A stretch of DNA of 49,392 bases from an uncultured bacterium (GTDB taxonomy: Bacteria > Verrucomicrobiota > Kiritimatiellia > RFP12 > UBA1067): NCBI GenBank assembly GCA_902775595.1, contig CACYNF010000008.1:1-49392 (forward strand), written 5' to 3'. Made by a program: the position numbers and the translations under genes. The notes below the pieces were generated by a model, which saw only the letters and a list, made by a program, of their open reading frames with translations, was not told where the DNA came from and made no database searches. This document shows, one piece after another, positions 35,228 to 43,998 of the stretch. The stretch's first letter is position 1. Each line of letters starts with the position of its first letter.

Positions 35228-35689
35228 ATGAACCACAAGACAACGACAATCCTCTCTGCACTCGCGACGATCGCCGCTGCGACACTCTGCGCAGCGCCTT
35301 CCTCAAACACTGTCGAAGCCGTCACGCAGGACTGGAGGCAGGGCAACTACTCTAATGTCTACGAGCTCGCGCAGGCGCGGTTTGCTGTCAACTCGAACGA
35401 TCTCGTCGCCGCGCATCTTATGATGGAATTCGACACGGCGTTCTCGAGCAGGGAGGCGGCGTCCAACTCCATCATGCGTCTCGTGCGGATATCAGACGAA
35501 GTGACGCTCCCGGCATACACGAATCTCTATGGCATGGTCAGATCCGGATGGATCTGGTACGCGAGCGAGTTCTTCCCGTCGCTTACCGATACGCAACTGG
35601 AGCAGCATCACACCTGGGCTCTGACGACCCGGCATGAGATGTCCTCTGACTTCATGCTGAAGCTTCTCTGGAAGAACAACCTCTGGTGA
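35228..35689 (+). CDS. Cassette A: small secreted helical protein
   Basis: A 153-residue protein with a signal peptide (TTILSALATIAAATLCAA). The mature part is predicted mostly helical with a TPR-like feel (VTQDWRQGNYSNVYELAQARFAV), but no confident family. The ATG at 35228 was chosen because the signal peptide starts there and GAAAGGACG is just upstream. It is in the third position of the cassette, as is the secreted protein of cassette B, but the two proteins show no clear similarity. Confidence 0.8.
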   Translation: MNHKTTTILSALATIAAATLCAAPSSNTVEAVTQDWRQGNYSNVYELAQARFAVNSNDLVAAHLMMEFDTAFSSREAASNSIMRLVRISDEVTLPAYTNLYGMVRSGWIWYASEFFPSLTDTQLEQHHTWALTTRHEMSSDFMLKLLWKNNLW

Positions 35690-35712
35690 CTTAGACAAGG
35701 AGCCGCACGGAA

Positions 35713-36192
35713 ATGAAAACAGCAAAAACCGGCATACAGATCCATGAGCGCGGGCGCGATGCGCTTGGCAAACTTCACAAGATTCTGTTGAAGCTGGGAT
35801 ATGTCCGTGAAGAGGACGCAAGCCGCGGCCCCTTCTACACCTACCGCCGAGAGAGCGCAAAGCCCCATCGCAAAGTAGCCAAGATAATGCTCGACATCAA
35901 ACGGCACATTATCAATGCAGGCAGCAAATCAGCGACTCTCACCAACCACGAGTGCTTGCTCCTGAAATACTTTATTAAGCACCCATACAGCACCCTCCCT
36001 CGCGATGTCATCCCCACAACAGTCTTCGGGAACACTGACCCGCCTGGAAGCGACACCATTTCTCCCTGCATCTGCACTCTCCGCCGCAAACTCAAGTCCA
36101 TCGGCCACGCCGATGTCATCAAAACCATCCGCGGCACCGGCTATCATCTCTCCCCAGACTACCTCACCCGCGCCACTCTCGGCACCTGCTAA
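35713..36192 (+). CDS. Cassette A: winged-helix regulator without receiver domain
   Basis: A 159-residue protein. The C-terminal half matches an OmpR-type effector domain (LTNHECLLLKYFIKHPYSTL, the TLRRKLKSIG recognition region, and IRGTGYHLSPDYL as the wing). The N-terminal 70 residues are basic, contain TYRRESAKPHRK, and have no phospho-acceptor site. AAGGAG precedes the ATG by about ten bases, and the gene is 23 bases after the secreted protein, so it closes the cassette A operon. It may be a local autoregulator or antagonist of the adjacent response regulator. Confidence 0.8.
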   Translation: MKTAKTGIQIHERGRDALGKLHKILLKLGYVREEDASRGPFYTYRRESAKPHRKVAKIMLDIKRHIINAGSKSATLTNHECLLLKYFIKHPYSTLPRDVIPTTVFGNTDPPGSDTISPCICTLRRKLKSIGHADVIKTIRGTGYHLSPDYLTRATLGTC

Positions 36193-36247
36193 AGTGCATC
36201 ATGCTTACACATCATCAAGTAAGGCAAAGGATATATTTAGCCGCCTT

Positions 36248-36352
36248 CTACTGTGTCACAGGTGTCTGTTTGGTATTATATTGCTCGCCGCTGGACAAGG
36301 CGGTAATATAATACCAAACAGACCTGATTGCCACAGTAAATTACCACAGTAG
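36248..36352. repeat. Large inverted repeat between the two cassettes
   Basis: Perfect 19-base arms, GTCTGTTTGGTATTATATT at 36264-36282 and its reverse complement at 36305-36323, enclose a 22-base loop with a CGCC/GGCG pair. The outer ends CTACTGTG (36248) and CACAGTAG (36352) are also inverted. Each arm contains TGGTATTAT, close to the extended -10 used elsewhere, pointing inward. It could work as a bidirectional terminator, a mobile element remnant or a pair of facing promoters. Confidence 0.75.
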
Positions 36353-36464
36353 TATTCTCCGCATCAAGACGCCAGTCCACATGGGCGAGCGCCCTACCGC
36401 GGCATTTCTGTCATCGTAAAAAATTCTTGCGGCGGGAAAATGAGGCTTTAGACAGACTAATTCC
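36324..36464. repeat. Dispersed repeat downstream of both cassettes
   Basis: AGTAAATTACCACAGTAG, CTACCGCGGCATTTC and CGTAAAAAATTC...GGAAAATGAGG occur here in this order. The first two recur at about 45826-45902 (with CCCACAGTAG and ACCGCGGCATTTCC) and the third at about 45118-45150. No gene was found in this gap; it holds only repeats. Confidence 0.6.
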
Positions 36465-37094
36465 TCATTGCTGAGTCGGCGATGCTGACCGCGAAAGAGG
36501 CAATTTGCTACCTTCCTCACCTGGAATAAGGTCAAACCACGCTTTTGGAATCTCAAGACAAAAGGACCGCCGTTCCTTATCTTTTTTTGAAGGATAGTTG
36601 TACTCGAACTTATACATCTGGCTATCACCGGCTTCTTCGATGGTCAGTTTTCCGGAAAATCCCTTGCCGGATGTGACGTCGATCCCGCCTATCCCTGTCG
36701 TTGGCAAATATCCGAGTGGAAGCCGAAGATACTGCATCGCGCCATGACTAAGGTGATTGCGTCCAACCAGAAGTTGATCCCATGGATACCATGGATAACG
36801 CTTAAGAGCATTTTCCGGCACCCGTTCTAGAATAAGCAACATTCCTCGTATTCGCCGTCCAGAAAAGCATCTTGCATTTCCAACATACGCAGAATATTCA
36901 ATTTCGTCGTCACAATCATGAGCAACTACTTTGCCCACGCGCCGAAGGACGCCGCCTTCGCCGATGCAAATCTTAAAAGGAATGTAAATCGGCGAGAAAT
37001 GACAGTTGATGGCATAAACGGCGCCGATGATGACACCAATAAGGCAGGCCACTCCAGCCATTAAAAGCAACAATACACGTTTCTTTCGCATCAT
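36465..37094 (-). CDS. Cassette B: small membrane-anchored protein
   Basis: A 209-residue protein with one N-terminal membrane segment (VLLLLMAGVACLIGVIIGAVYAI) and an extracytoplasmic remainder. It has YPWYPWDQLLVG, LRLPLGYLPTTGIGGIDV and a charged C-terminal region with EYNYPSKKDKERRSFCLEIP. No family recognised. It lies 61 bases after the secreted protein gene, so it is probably the last gene of cassette B. AAAGGA is 13 bases before the ATG pair. Confidence 0.7.
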   Translation of the reverse strand: MMRKKRVLLLLMAGVACLIGVIIGAVYAINCHFSPIYIPFKICIGEGGVLRRVGKVVAHDCDDEIEYSAYVGNARCFSGRRIRGMLLILERVPENALKRYPWYPWDQLLVGRNHLSHGAMQYLRLPLGYLPTTGIGGIDVTSGKGFSGKLTIEEAGDSQMYKFEYNYPSKKDKERRSFCLEIPKAWFDLIPGEEGSKLPLSRSASPTQQ

Positions 37095-37155
37095 ATCACA
37101 TTTTCGTCCTTTGCAGATAATTGTAGGCCTCCGCTATATCTACGACGACAGCTGA

Positions 37156-38001
37156 CTACAACCCATCAACAACAGGCAATGGCTGTGTCGCATTGAGAAG
37201 CTGATTGGTGATGTTGGCGAAGTATCCACTCGTCCATTCCTCGCTCGGATCCGAAGCCAACGCAAGCGTCGCCACCCGCAGACGATTTGAACTTGCGGCG
37301 TATCCCGGAAACACCCGTAGCAACAAGGCATCAAGCGAACGTGCGCCAACATGATCAGAAAGGCCATGGTAAAGTGCGGCAGAGCCATTCCTGGCGAGAT
37401 TGGTCTGTCCGGCATCGTAAGCCAGTCCCAGTTTGTTCGAATAGGCATCGTACACTCTTCTCCGCGCAGGTGCATGGTTCAGACACCCCTCGCGTGATAG
37501 TGCGCCGTCGAGACAGGAATTCATGGCTTCTGTCGCCTGCGCCCACTTTTCAACTATGCCGGCGGCCTCCCACTGGCAACGTCCAGGCATGTTTGTCGCC
37601 GCCAGCACGCCCATTGCCGGCATCAACACGGCCACATCACCCTTTACGCGACAAAAACCAAGGGCGGAACTCGCATACCATTCGTCCCCGTCAAAAACAC
37701 CGTTTGTCACCGAAGTCGGCAACATGCCAAGGTAATGGAAGAACGCCGCCCGTTTTGCCTCAGGCGTCCAATCCTGAGCACAAGGCAAAGATGCTTCAAA
37801 CAGGCTCCCGAAAGTCGGGAACGGCTCGTCAAGTGGCTCGTTTGCCATTGGGTCGCCAGGAGGCAAGGGCCCGCCGTCGCAACCTGAAGCATAAGCAGTC
37901 GCCTCCGCAAGTGCAAGACCGACCATGTTCGTCTCGGCCTCCGTCCAGGAATAAGCCGAGATGGACATCATGCCCAAGAGTGCCAACAGTGCGTTCCTCA
38001 T
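37156..38001 (-). CDS. Cassette B: secreted protein
   Basis: A 281-residue protein with a signal peptide (RNALLALLGMMSISAYS). The mature part has several cysteines (GCDGGP, LPCAQDW, GFCRVKG, GRCQWE, NSCLDG, EGCLNH), suggesting disulfides, and is rich in Ala and Leu helices. No known family. GGAGG lies six bases before the ATG, overlapping the large gene's 3' end; the two genes are one base apart. It is in the same relative position as the cassette A gene at 35228. Confidence 0.78.
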   Translation of the reverse strand: MRNALLALLGMMSISAYSWTEAETNMVGLALAEATAYASGCDGGPLPPGDPMANEPLDEPFPTFGSLFEASLPCAQDWTPEAKRAAFFHYLGMLPTSVTNGVFDGDEWYASSALGFCRVKGDVAVLMPAMGVLAATNMPGRCQWEAAGIVEKWAQATEAMNSCLDGALSREGCLNHAPARRRVYDAYSNKLGLAYDAGQTNLARNGSAALYHGLSDHVGARSLDALLLRVFPGYAASSNRLRVATLALASDPSEEWTSGYFANITNQLLNATQPLPVVDGL

Positions 38002-38002
38002 T

Positions 38003-40849
38003 TTAGTCCTCCCGTGTATTGATCGAATTTACGCCAACATTTATGTGTGTCGTGGATACCGAAGATCGCGCATTCCTGCCAAGCCCCCAAACGGCTCCGC
38101 CTGGGATGTCGATGGCCAGCGAAACGTTTTTGTTATTATAGCCATACATCAGCAGCGACCTAAGGATTGCGCTCTGCGTATCATTTTCAGAATAAAAGCC
38201 ACGTCTCGATTCAGCACCCCAGTCTCGCGCCTCGTCCGAAAAACACCCCTTGTCAGCGACCGCCGCATATCCAGACATGAATATCATGGCATTGATTATC
38301 TTTCTATAGTCGTAGATGTCGCGCAAGCCCAAAATATGTCCCAGTTCGTGCGCAAGTACGCGTTGCGAACCGTCATTGGACATGAACAAGGCCATTTCCC
38401 AAGACAAAGAAAAGGCGCACGAATCGCTGTCCGTAAAGTCGCGCACCCAGAGCGTCCTGATGCAACCATTGGAAGGCACGAGACCGAGCAAAGCTGTTAC
38501 GTCGCTTGATTGAAGTCGCCCAGGAACCATCACCCCACTTGCATTTGTCACCGTATTGTACTCCGCTATATTCAGATACTGTGGACATTGCAATTCCACA
38601 GCACCGCCGGCCAGGCAGAATTCAATCCCTGCCTGACGCCAGACAAGATTGGCGAACACTAATTTTCCCTCGATGGCGGATTGTGTCGTTGAGGCAACAC
38701 CATTTGAATCGCATACAACATATGCTTCAATTGGTATCGTCCGCATTTGCACAATCGGCAATACGAACCTCGGCTGGATCGCATCTTCGTTGAAACGCGC
38801 CTCGACAACTACTTCGCCACTTTCGGCAGTAGCCGTGACTGTGGCCGTCCAATCAGCAGAGCCAAAATCATCCTCGCCGCGCACCACAGTTCCCGGCCCA
38901 GACACGATGCTCCACTCCACATCACTTGGAGAGAAGTTGCCGTTGACGCCGACCTTTAGCCGTGCCGGATGCCCATAGACAAGCCGAGATGGATTGAACA
39001 CACAAGAGTATTCAGGATCGATCTCGCTGCACACAAGCCTGCGGATTGGCTCGATGGCGCGATACGATTTGGCGACGCCTCGCGTCTCGCCGCTCGGCAG
39101 GGTGAATGTCGCCGTGAATGAACCGCTTCCAATATTGGGCGATGTCATGTAGAAGGTGTGCGAAGCTCCGCCGCTTTCCTCCGTCACCGACGAGAGCGAA
39201 ATGCCCGAAAGCGAGGATAGCGGCTGCGTGGCGGCTGCGTCCGACCAGAACAACGCGCCGTCGGAGCCCTCCCAGGATATATCGACGACGGCATTGGTCT
39301 CGACCGGGCAGATCAGCGAAACGGAAACAGGATAGACTCGCTCGGGTCTATCGCCCTCGTTGATGAAATGGACGCCTTGAACTGAAAGCGAGCAAGAAAC
39401 CTGGGGAGAATCGTTTGTGCCATAGCTCACATAAAGGTAAGAAGTCAAAGACCGGTCGGCACCAAACGAGGCAGTCACGGACAAATTTGCAAGCCGCCAG
39501 TCGGCAAGATCAGCCGTTACCGCTGTAGTCTGTGAATTGGGCGATGCAATCGTCAAAGCATCGCTTCCAGCCCACAGGAACGATGCGGCGTTTCCCCGAT
39601 AGTCAAAAAGATTCGCGTGGAAAGTCAGCGGCCCTGCCATCGGGTCGATGTGTACAACATCGGGCGAGCCGCAGAGCCATGGGAGCCACCAAAGCCGCGC
39701 GTACCCCATGCCAGCCGCGTAGTCAGTCCAGAAATCGCCGCTGTCAGGAATCCAGAGACCGCCATCCGCATCACCAAAAGAGCGCATCATCGGCATTCCG
39801 CGCATAGTCGGCACATCATCAACGGCAGAGAGCGTCACGTTGCTGCTTGGCGGGAACACAGTCAAGTCGTATGCAGGGCCCTTCTCCAAGAGAAAGACAT
39901 ACTCCCCCGCGTTGGTGACGGCAACGGAGAGATCGCCGACGGAGAGGAATGTCGTTTCGGGTGGATCGTCTGCGACGGTGACGGAGAGCTTGTAGAGTCC
40001 GTTCGCCAGGCCTTCGCCCACTTGCACATCGACCCACTGCGGGTAGCCGGCTGCAAGAATCTCGGTTGCATTCGTGAAGTTCGCCGTCACCCATTCCGCG
40101 TCCTGTCCGAAGCCGTCGTGGGGGAATGGAAGCTCGCGCGGCAAATGCGTCGCGACGCCGTTTGTCGAAACCGAGACATCGCCGTCGCGGAAAAGCTCAA
40201 GCGCGGCAGAGACGAGATTATTGGTGTCGCGGTTGATGGCGGCGTCAGTCCAGACAAAGCGGTAGGAGTTTGACGGCGTGAACTCGCATGCAAATGTCGT
40301 AAGCCCCGGCATGATCTCGAACGGTGCGCCAGCAGAGGCGACGGCGTTTGTGTCAAAGGGCGTTGCCCAGACCTGGCCGTAGGAAACGACCTCGACGCCT
40401 GTCAGATGGTTCGTGCCCCAGGGGAACACAAAGTCGTTTTCAAAGTCCAGCCAAAACGAGTCTTTCCACGCGCCGCGAATGTTCCAGTTCGCGGTTTTGC
40501 GTTCTGCGAAAGTTGTCTGTGGCTGAACAGGGTTCATTACATTGGCAAGATTACCATTCACCAACAACCCTGTCAATAAGAAACCGTGCCCCTGCTGTGC
40601 CATCGGCGACATCATCTGCTGCGGTGGAAGATTGTTGACGTCATTCGTCTTGTCACCGCCGACGAGGATGCCGACCAGAAGGAACGCGCAGACGGCGAAG
40701 CGGCCAAACGCGGTAAGTGAACGCCAAATTGAAAGAAGTCGCGCAAAGGTGTCGCGGGCCATGCGCGACTGGAGCGCAAGCAAGGCAAGCGAAGCCGCAA
40801 GCCCGCACAAGGCAAGGCGCATCAGCACAATCTGGAAGAGCGCCACCAT
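38003..40849 (-). CDS. Cassette B: large two-TM surface protein with metzincin-like zinc motif
   Basis: A 948-residue protein. TM1 about 5-27 and TM2 about 51-64 are followed by GGDKTNDVNNLPPQQ, an Asn/Gln-rich linker like that of the cassette A protein. Beta-rich segments and Ig-like modules fill residues 120-690. Near residue 833 the motif HELGHILGLRD gives an HExxHxxGxxD zinc site, with LLMYG about 60 residues later as a possible Met-turn, as in snapalysin-type metzincins. This predicts an envelope-anchored metalloprotease. It starts one base after the EF-hand protein stop and is followed one base later by the secreted protein, so the cassette is tightly coupled. Confidence 0.85.
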   Translation of the reverse strand: MVALFQIVLMRLALCGLAASLALLALQSRMARDTFARLLSIWRSLTAFGRFAVCAFLLVGILVGGDKTNDVNNLPPQQMMSPMAQQGHGFLLTGLLVNGNLANVMNPVQPQTTFAERKTANWNIRGAWKDSFWLDFENDFVFPWGTNHLTGVEVVSYGQVWATPFDTNAVASAGAPFEIMPGLTTFACEFTPSNSYRFVWTDAAINRDTNNLVSAALELFRDGDVSVSTNGVATHLPRELPFPHDGFGQDAEWVTANFTNATEILAAGYPQWVDVQVGEGLANGLYKLSVTVADDPPETTFLSVGDLSVAVTNAGEYVFLLEKGPAYDLTVFPPSSNVTLSAVDDVPTMRGMPMMRSFGDADGGLWIPDSGDFWTDYAAGMGYARLWWLPWLCGSPDVVHIDPMAGPLTFHANLFDYRGNAASFLWAGSDALTIASPNSQTTAVTADLADWRLANLSVTASFGADRSLTSYLYVSYGTNDSPQVSCSLSVQGVHFINEGDRPERVYPVSVSLICPVETNAVVDISWEGSDGALFWSDAAATQPLSSLSGISLSSVTEESGGASHTFYMTSPNIGSGSFTATFTLPSGETRGVAKSYRAIEPIRRLVCSEIDPEYSCVFNPSRLVYGHPARLKVGVNGNFSPSDVEWSIVSGPGTVVRGEDDFGSADWTATVTATAESGEVVVEARFNEDAIQPRFVLPIVQMRTIPIEAYVVCDSNGVASTTQSAIEGKLVFANLVWRQAGIEFCLAGGAVELQCPQYLNIAEYNTVTNASGVMVPGRLQSSDVTALLGLVPSNGCIRTLWVRDFTDSDSCAFSLSWEMALFMSNDGSQRVLAHELGHILGLRDIYDYRKIINAMIFMSGYAAVADKGCFSDEARDWGAESRRGFYSENDTQSAILRSLLMYGYNNKNVSLAIDIPGGAVWGLGRNARSSVSTTHINVGVNSINTRED

Positions 40850-40850
40850 T

Positions 40851-41435
40851 TCATCTGATCCTCAACTTTAATGCGTTAATTGAAATCTTGCTCTCGACAC
40901 GAATGGTCTCCGCGCCGCGAGAGACAACGTGGGCAAGATTCCAGTCGGGGTTAAAGCACGTAGGCGACACGACAGGCGGAAACACAGAGGATGCCAACGA
41001 CTTCGCCTCACGGTCTCTGAGGTAAAGCGTCATATCGAGACGATGGGCAGTTCCCTCGACGCGGCATGCCGCGTTTGCGCATCTGTCGCGCCAGAACCAC
41101 TCGCCGCAATCCCAGCCAATAGACAACTCCCCTTCTTCGATCCCAAGTACGCCGTCCTCGTTCGCATCACATCCGAACACGACCTCAACGCTGTTGCTTG
41201 TCGCCGCGTCGCGCTCAATCGTCAGCGTCCACTTGTTGTCTGTCGCCGACCCGGTGGAGAACGCAACATTCGCCTCGACCTCAGCCATCGGCCTCACCGC
41301 TTCCGGCATCTGCGACACGACCACCCGCGGACCGGCAAAGGAGGAGAGAGCAAGAAGAGCAAAAGACAGTAGCGCCGCGCCGCCTCTCATCTGGCAGCGC
41401 GCACCCCAACGCCGAAATGTGAACTTCTCGTTCAT
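40851..41435 (-). CDS. Cassette B: small secreted EF-hand-like protein
   Basis: A 194-residue paralogue of the cassette A protein at 32565. A signal sequence (GGAALLSFALLALSSFAG) is followed by an EF-hand loop DANEDGVLGIEE within VFGC...WDCGEWFW, again bracketed by two cysteines. The C-terminal block FNPDWNLAHVVSRGAE...LKLRIR matches its counterpart residue for residue in spacing. The start is set at 41435; 41390 is the alternative that begins directly at the signal peptide. A copy of the CTACTGTATCACAG repeat lies 21 bases upstream of the start. Confidence 0.8.
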   Translation of the reverse strand: MNEKFTFRRWGARCQMRGGAALLSFALLALSSFAGPRVVVSQMPEAVRPMAEVEANVAFSTGSATDNKWTLTIERDAATSNSVEVVFGCDANEDGVLGIEEGELSIGWDCGEWFWRDRCANAACRVEGTAHRLDMTLYLRDREAKSLASSVFPPVVSPTCFNPDWNLAHVVSRGAETIRVESKISINALKLRIR

Positions 41436-41455
41436 GCCATAAAACTGTGTCACTC

Positions 41456-41650
41456 CTACTGTATCACAGAGGTCTGACCCTGTTGATTCACACATCGCCA
41501 TTACAATGCAGTATCCGATATAGAACCACTCCGCCATCACTTCATCCCCCAAATCCGCCCAACAATCTTCCCCTTCTATCCCCCTGCCCCAACCACCCCA
41601 TGTAGTTCTACTGTATCACAGGCGGATGCCCCTGTTGTCACACATCTACT
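41456..41650. repeat. Two direct repeats CTACTGTATCACAG upstream of cassette B
   Basis: Copies at 41456-41469 and 41608-41621 each continue into similar CCCCTGTTG...CACACATC sequence, about 40 bases in all. A third copy with one change starts at 36248, on the far side of cassette B. The region between 41436 and 41706 contains no gene. Confidence 0.65.
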
Positions 41651-41706
41651 TCGATCTCTTGCATTACTGATGGGCGGACTCTATTCGGTCATAAAACTCC
41701 TCTTGC

Positions 41707-43998
41707 TTAATCAGTAGTAACAATCCACTCATATAGGTCTTGAACAGCTTTAGCATCTTTTGCCGGGACGCTAAACCCTTTATTCTTCATCTTGCCAGCA
41801 AGCTCATCGAGTAAAAGCATCCACTGTGTTTTCACTTTTTTAGAAGCACTCTTCTTTATCCCTGGTGGTGTAAGCAATGGTTCAAACGTGTCCACCCACA
41901 AATGGGGGGTCAAGGCCAATTCCCGTAAATCTCCATTTGTAACAAATCGCCTAAAACTGACATCTTCATCTTTATGTTCATATTCAAACTCGCTCTTTAT
42001 CTTCGATATTCTTTTGTACACTGCCTTTGGGAATCCCTTCAAACATTCATCGTCCGTATCAAATCCTGCGAAATATTTATCATCAAATATCTCCAATACC
42101 TTTTTTGAAATAGCGTCGATCCTCTTCTCGGTTTCTTCATTAAACTGTTTAGTTTCATCACGCAAATATTGTTCTAATCCTGGTGGATTGAATTTGTCAA
42201 ATTTACCATGTATTATTTTCTGAAATTCCCGCCAGAACTTCGTGTCTGCCGAACCGCCTAGATGATTGCGCAATGTTTTTCGCTGCTCTTCTGTTGCCGA
42301 ATTGAAGAAGTCACACAGAGGGGAAAGGTATGGCAAAATATCTTGTGCTATATCTTCCGCGCCCATTTTCGCCGGCTCTTCGATATACTTGTTATCCACT
42401 AGGAACCGCAATATGTCACCAATTGTACGGATAATAGCCTGTATGCCTCTATTGGTAACTAATATTGTAAAATCGTCATCAGTCATTTCCCAGGCCTGTG
42501 TGCATGTGTCATATATATGATCGAACAACAAAAACATTACGTCATATATCAAATCTTTCGTCTTGTCACTGTCATTAAGATCAAGCATGCCAGTTGCGAC
42601 AATCGTATCGCCATTGCGTCCATAAATATTTAACAACCCGCTCTTGGCTAATGCATCTTGAATTGCAAGAACTGTTACTCGCCTATTTTTTGATGTCTCA
42701 TTTTCACCAACAATTATCCTCCCATAAAGCTTTGAATTCTTGTCATCTTCAAGTAGTTGAGCCACTTTTGACGCAATTGCCTGACGCCTCTCTCGCGGGA
42801 CAGGCGAATCCCACAGCATATCAGCATTTAATGTTACACGCAATGACTTCGGAACCGATTTCTGATTTTCATTTATATCCATAAACAATTTAAGCTGCTC
42901 TCGCTGCTGCAAATCAACAAACGCGACAACCGGGATGCTTTGCGTTCTTGCCAATTTAGAGCCTGAATATGCATAAAGCCGATGTTGCCCGTCTATTACA
43001 TAAGCAGAACAATATTTCGAAGGAAGATGCAACACGCCAACTTGTGACATTCCATCGGGAATATTTGACTTGATCCGTTCAAATACAAGCCCCTTCCCCT
43101 TGGTATCAATACTTATTATCAGCGAATTGGCAAAATATCCATTATCTTCTTCAATAAATTTTCGTATCTGAATCAGCCGTGGCTTCTTTATCAATCTCTG
43201 ATACGCCGGCATTAAGTCGTTGTTTGTTGGATGATGGTGCAAGACATAACTCAGCTTTAGCAACCTGGCTGGATCAATCGCAAACGAATAACAACCGTAC
43301 TTACCTAATTTACTCTTAATTGCAAGAACACGATTATCAAACTTTCCAAGAATCTTTGTATTAGCATACAGCCTAGCATAAAGCTGATATTTTGCGCATG
43401 CCCCAAGGTGCCCTGCTAAATCCGTATAATATGTGACCGTGTCTTCGTCAAACAATGCCATACCGGCTGAAATAATTCGCTCCTTGTCTGCCTTGGATGG
43501 ATAATAGTTAGACATCGCCCAGACAAATTTAATATTACGCCCTGGAAACTTATTGCCTACCAATTTATTAATCCATTCGCGCTGTCCTTCAAACGCTTCT
43601 ATTTGCTTTTTAAAATTACTAGGCTTTCGTTCTGCCGTTGCCTTGCATTCAACAATAATAACCGAATCGTCATCAACGGCAAAAACATCTATTTGTTGAC
43701 TATGCCCAGCCCCTGCACAAAGCACAAAGCGACGTCCTTTATTTAAGACTCTAAAACCCAGCTTGAAAAGCATTATCCATACTTTGTCTTCAAAAGCATC
43801 ACCTATTGTCTTTTCTTTCCTTATCTTAACCTTCTTTCCATTTTTTGATTTCCAAAAAGTCTCCCACCCTGCATATTGCGGATCGTCCACATCAGCAGAA
43901 TGGCATTGTCTCTCTTCAAAATTAGAAGCCCTATATTTTTTGGCTTTTAACAATTCTTTGCCATCGACAAGATCAGACCAGTTAGTCTCATTATGCAT
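41707..43998 (-). CDS. PD-(D/E)xK nuclease-DGQHR (DndB-like) fusion protein
   Basis: A 763-residue protein. Residues 60-200 carry a restriction-endonuclease-like core: Glu70 in GDAFED, Asp104 in QQIDVFAVDD and Glu117-x-Lys119 in IIVECKA. Residues about 235-470 form a DGQHR domain with DGQHR at 336-340. The rest is helical with no named domain. DGQHR proteins include DndB of phosphorothioate systems and partners in other defence loci. AAAGGAGG lies six bases before the ATG at 43998, choosing it over 44019. It overlaps the adenine methylase gene by eight bases. Both are AT-rich compared with the left two-thirds of the window, indicating transfer. Confidence 0.85.
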   Translation of the reverse strand: MHNETNWSDLVDGKELLKAKKYRASNFEERQCHSADVDDPQYAGWETFWKSKNGKKVKIRKEKTIGDAFEDKVWIMLFKLGFRVLNKGRRFVLCAGAGHSQQIDVFAVDDDSVIIVECKATAERKPSNFKKQIEAFEGQREWINKLVGNKFPGRNIKFVWAMSNYYPSKADKERIISAGMALFDEDTVTYYTDLAGHLGACAKYQLYARLYANTKILGKFDNRVLAIKSKLGKYGCYSFAIDPARLLKLSYVLHHHPTNNDLMPAYQRLIKKPRLIQIRKFIEEDNGYFANSLIISIDTKGKGLVFERIKSNIPDGMSQVGVLHLPSKYCSAYVIDGQHRLYAYSGSKLARTQSIPVVAFVDLQQREQLKLFMDINENQKSVPKSLRVTLNADMLWDSPVPRERRQAIASKVAQLLEDDKNSKLYGRIIVGENETSKNRRVTVLAIQDALAKSGLLNIYGRNGDTIVATGMLDLNDSDKTKDLIYDVMFLLFDHIYDTCTQAWEMTDDDFTILVTNRGIQAIIRTIGDILRFLVDNKYIEEPAKMGAEDIAQDILPYLSPLCDFFNSATEEQRKTLRNHLGGSADTKFWREFQKIIHGKFDKFNPPGLEQYLRDETKQFNEETEKRIDAISKKVLEIFDDKYFAGFDTDDECLKGFPKAVYKRISKIKSEFEYEHKDEDVSFRRFVTNGDLRELALTPHLWVDTFEPLLTPPGIKKSASKKVKTQWMLLLDELAGKMKNKGFSVPAKDAKAVQDLYEWIVTTD

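Noticed and set aside
41707-43998. Phosphorothioation (dnd) system
   Set aside because: Only the DGQHR domain resembles DndB; the modification genes are missing and the partner is a methylase.
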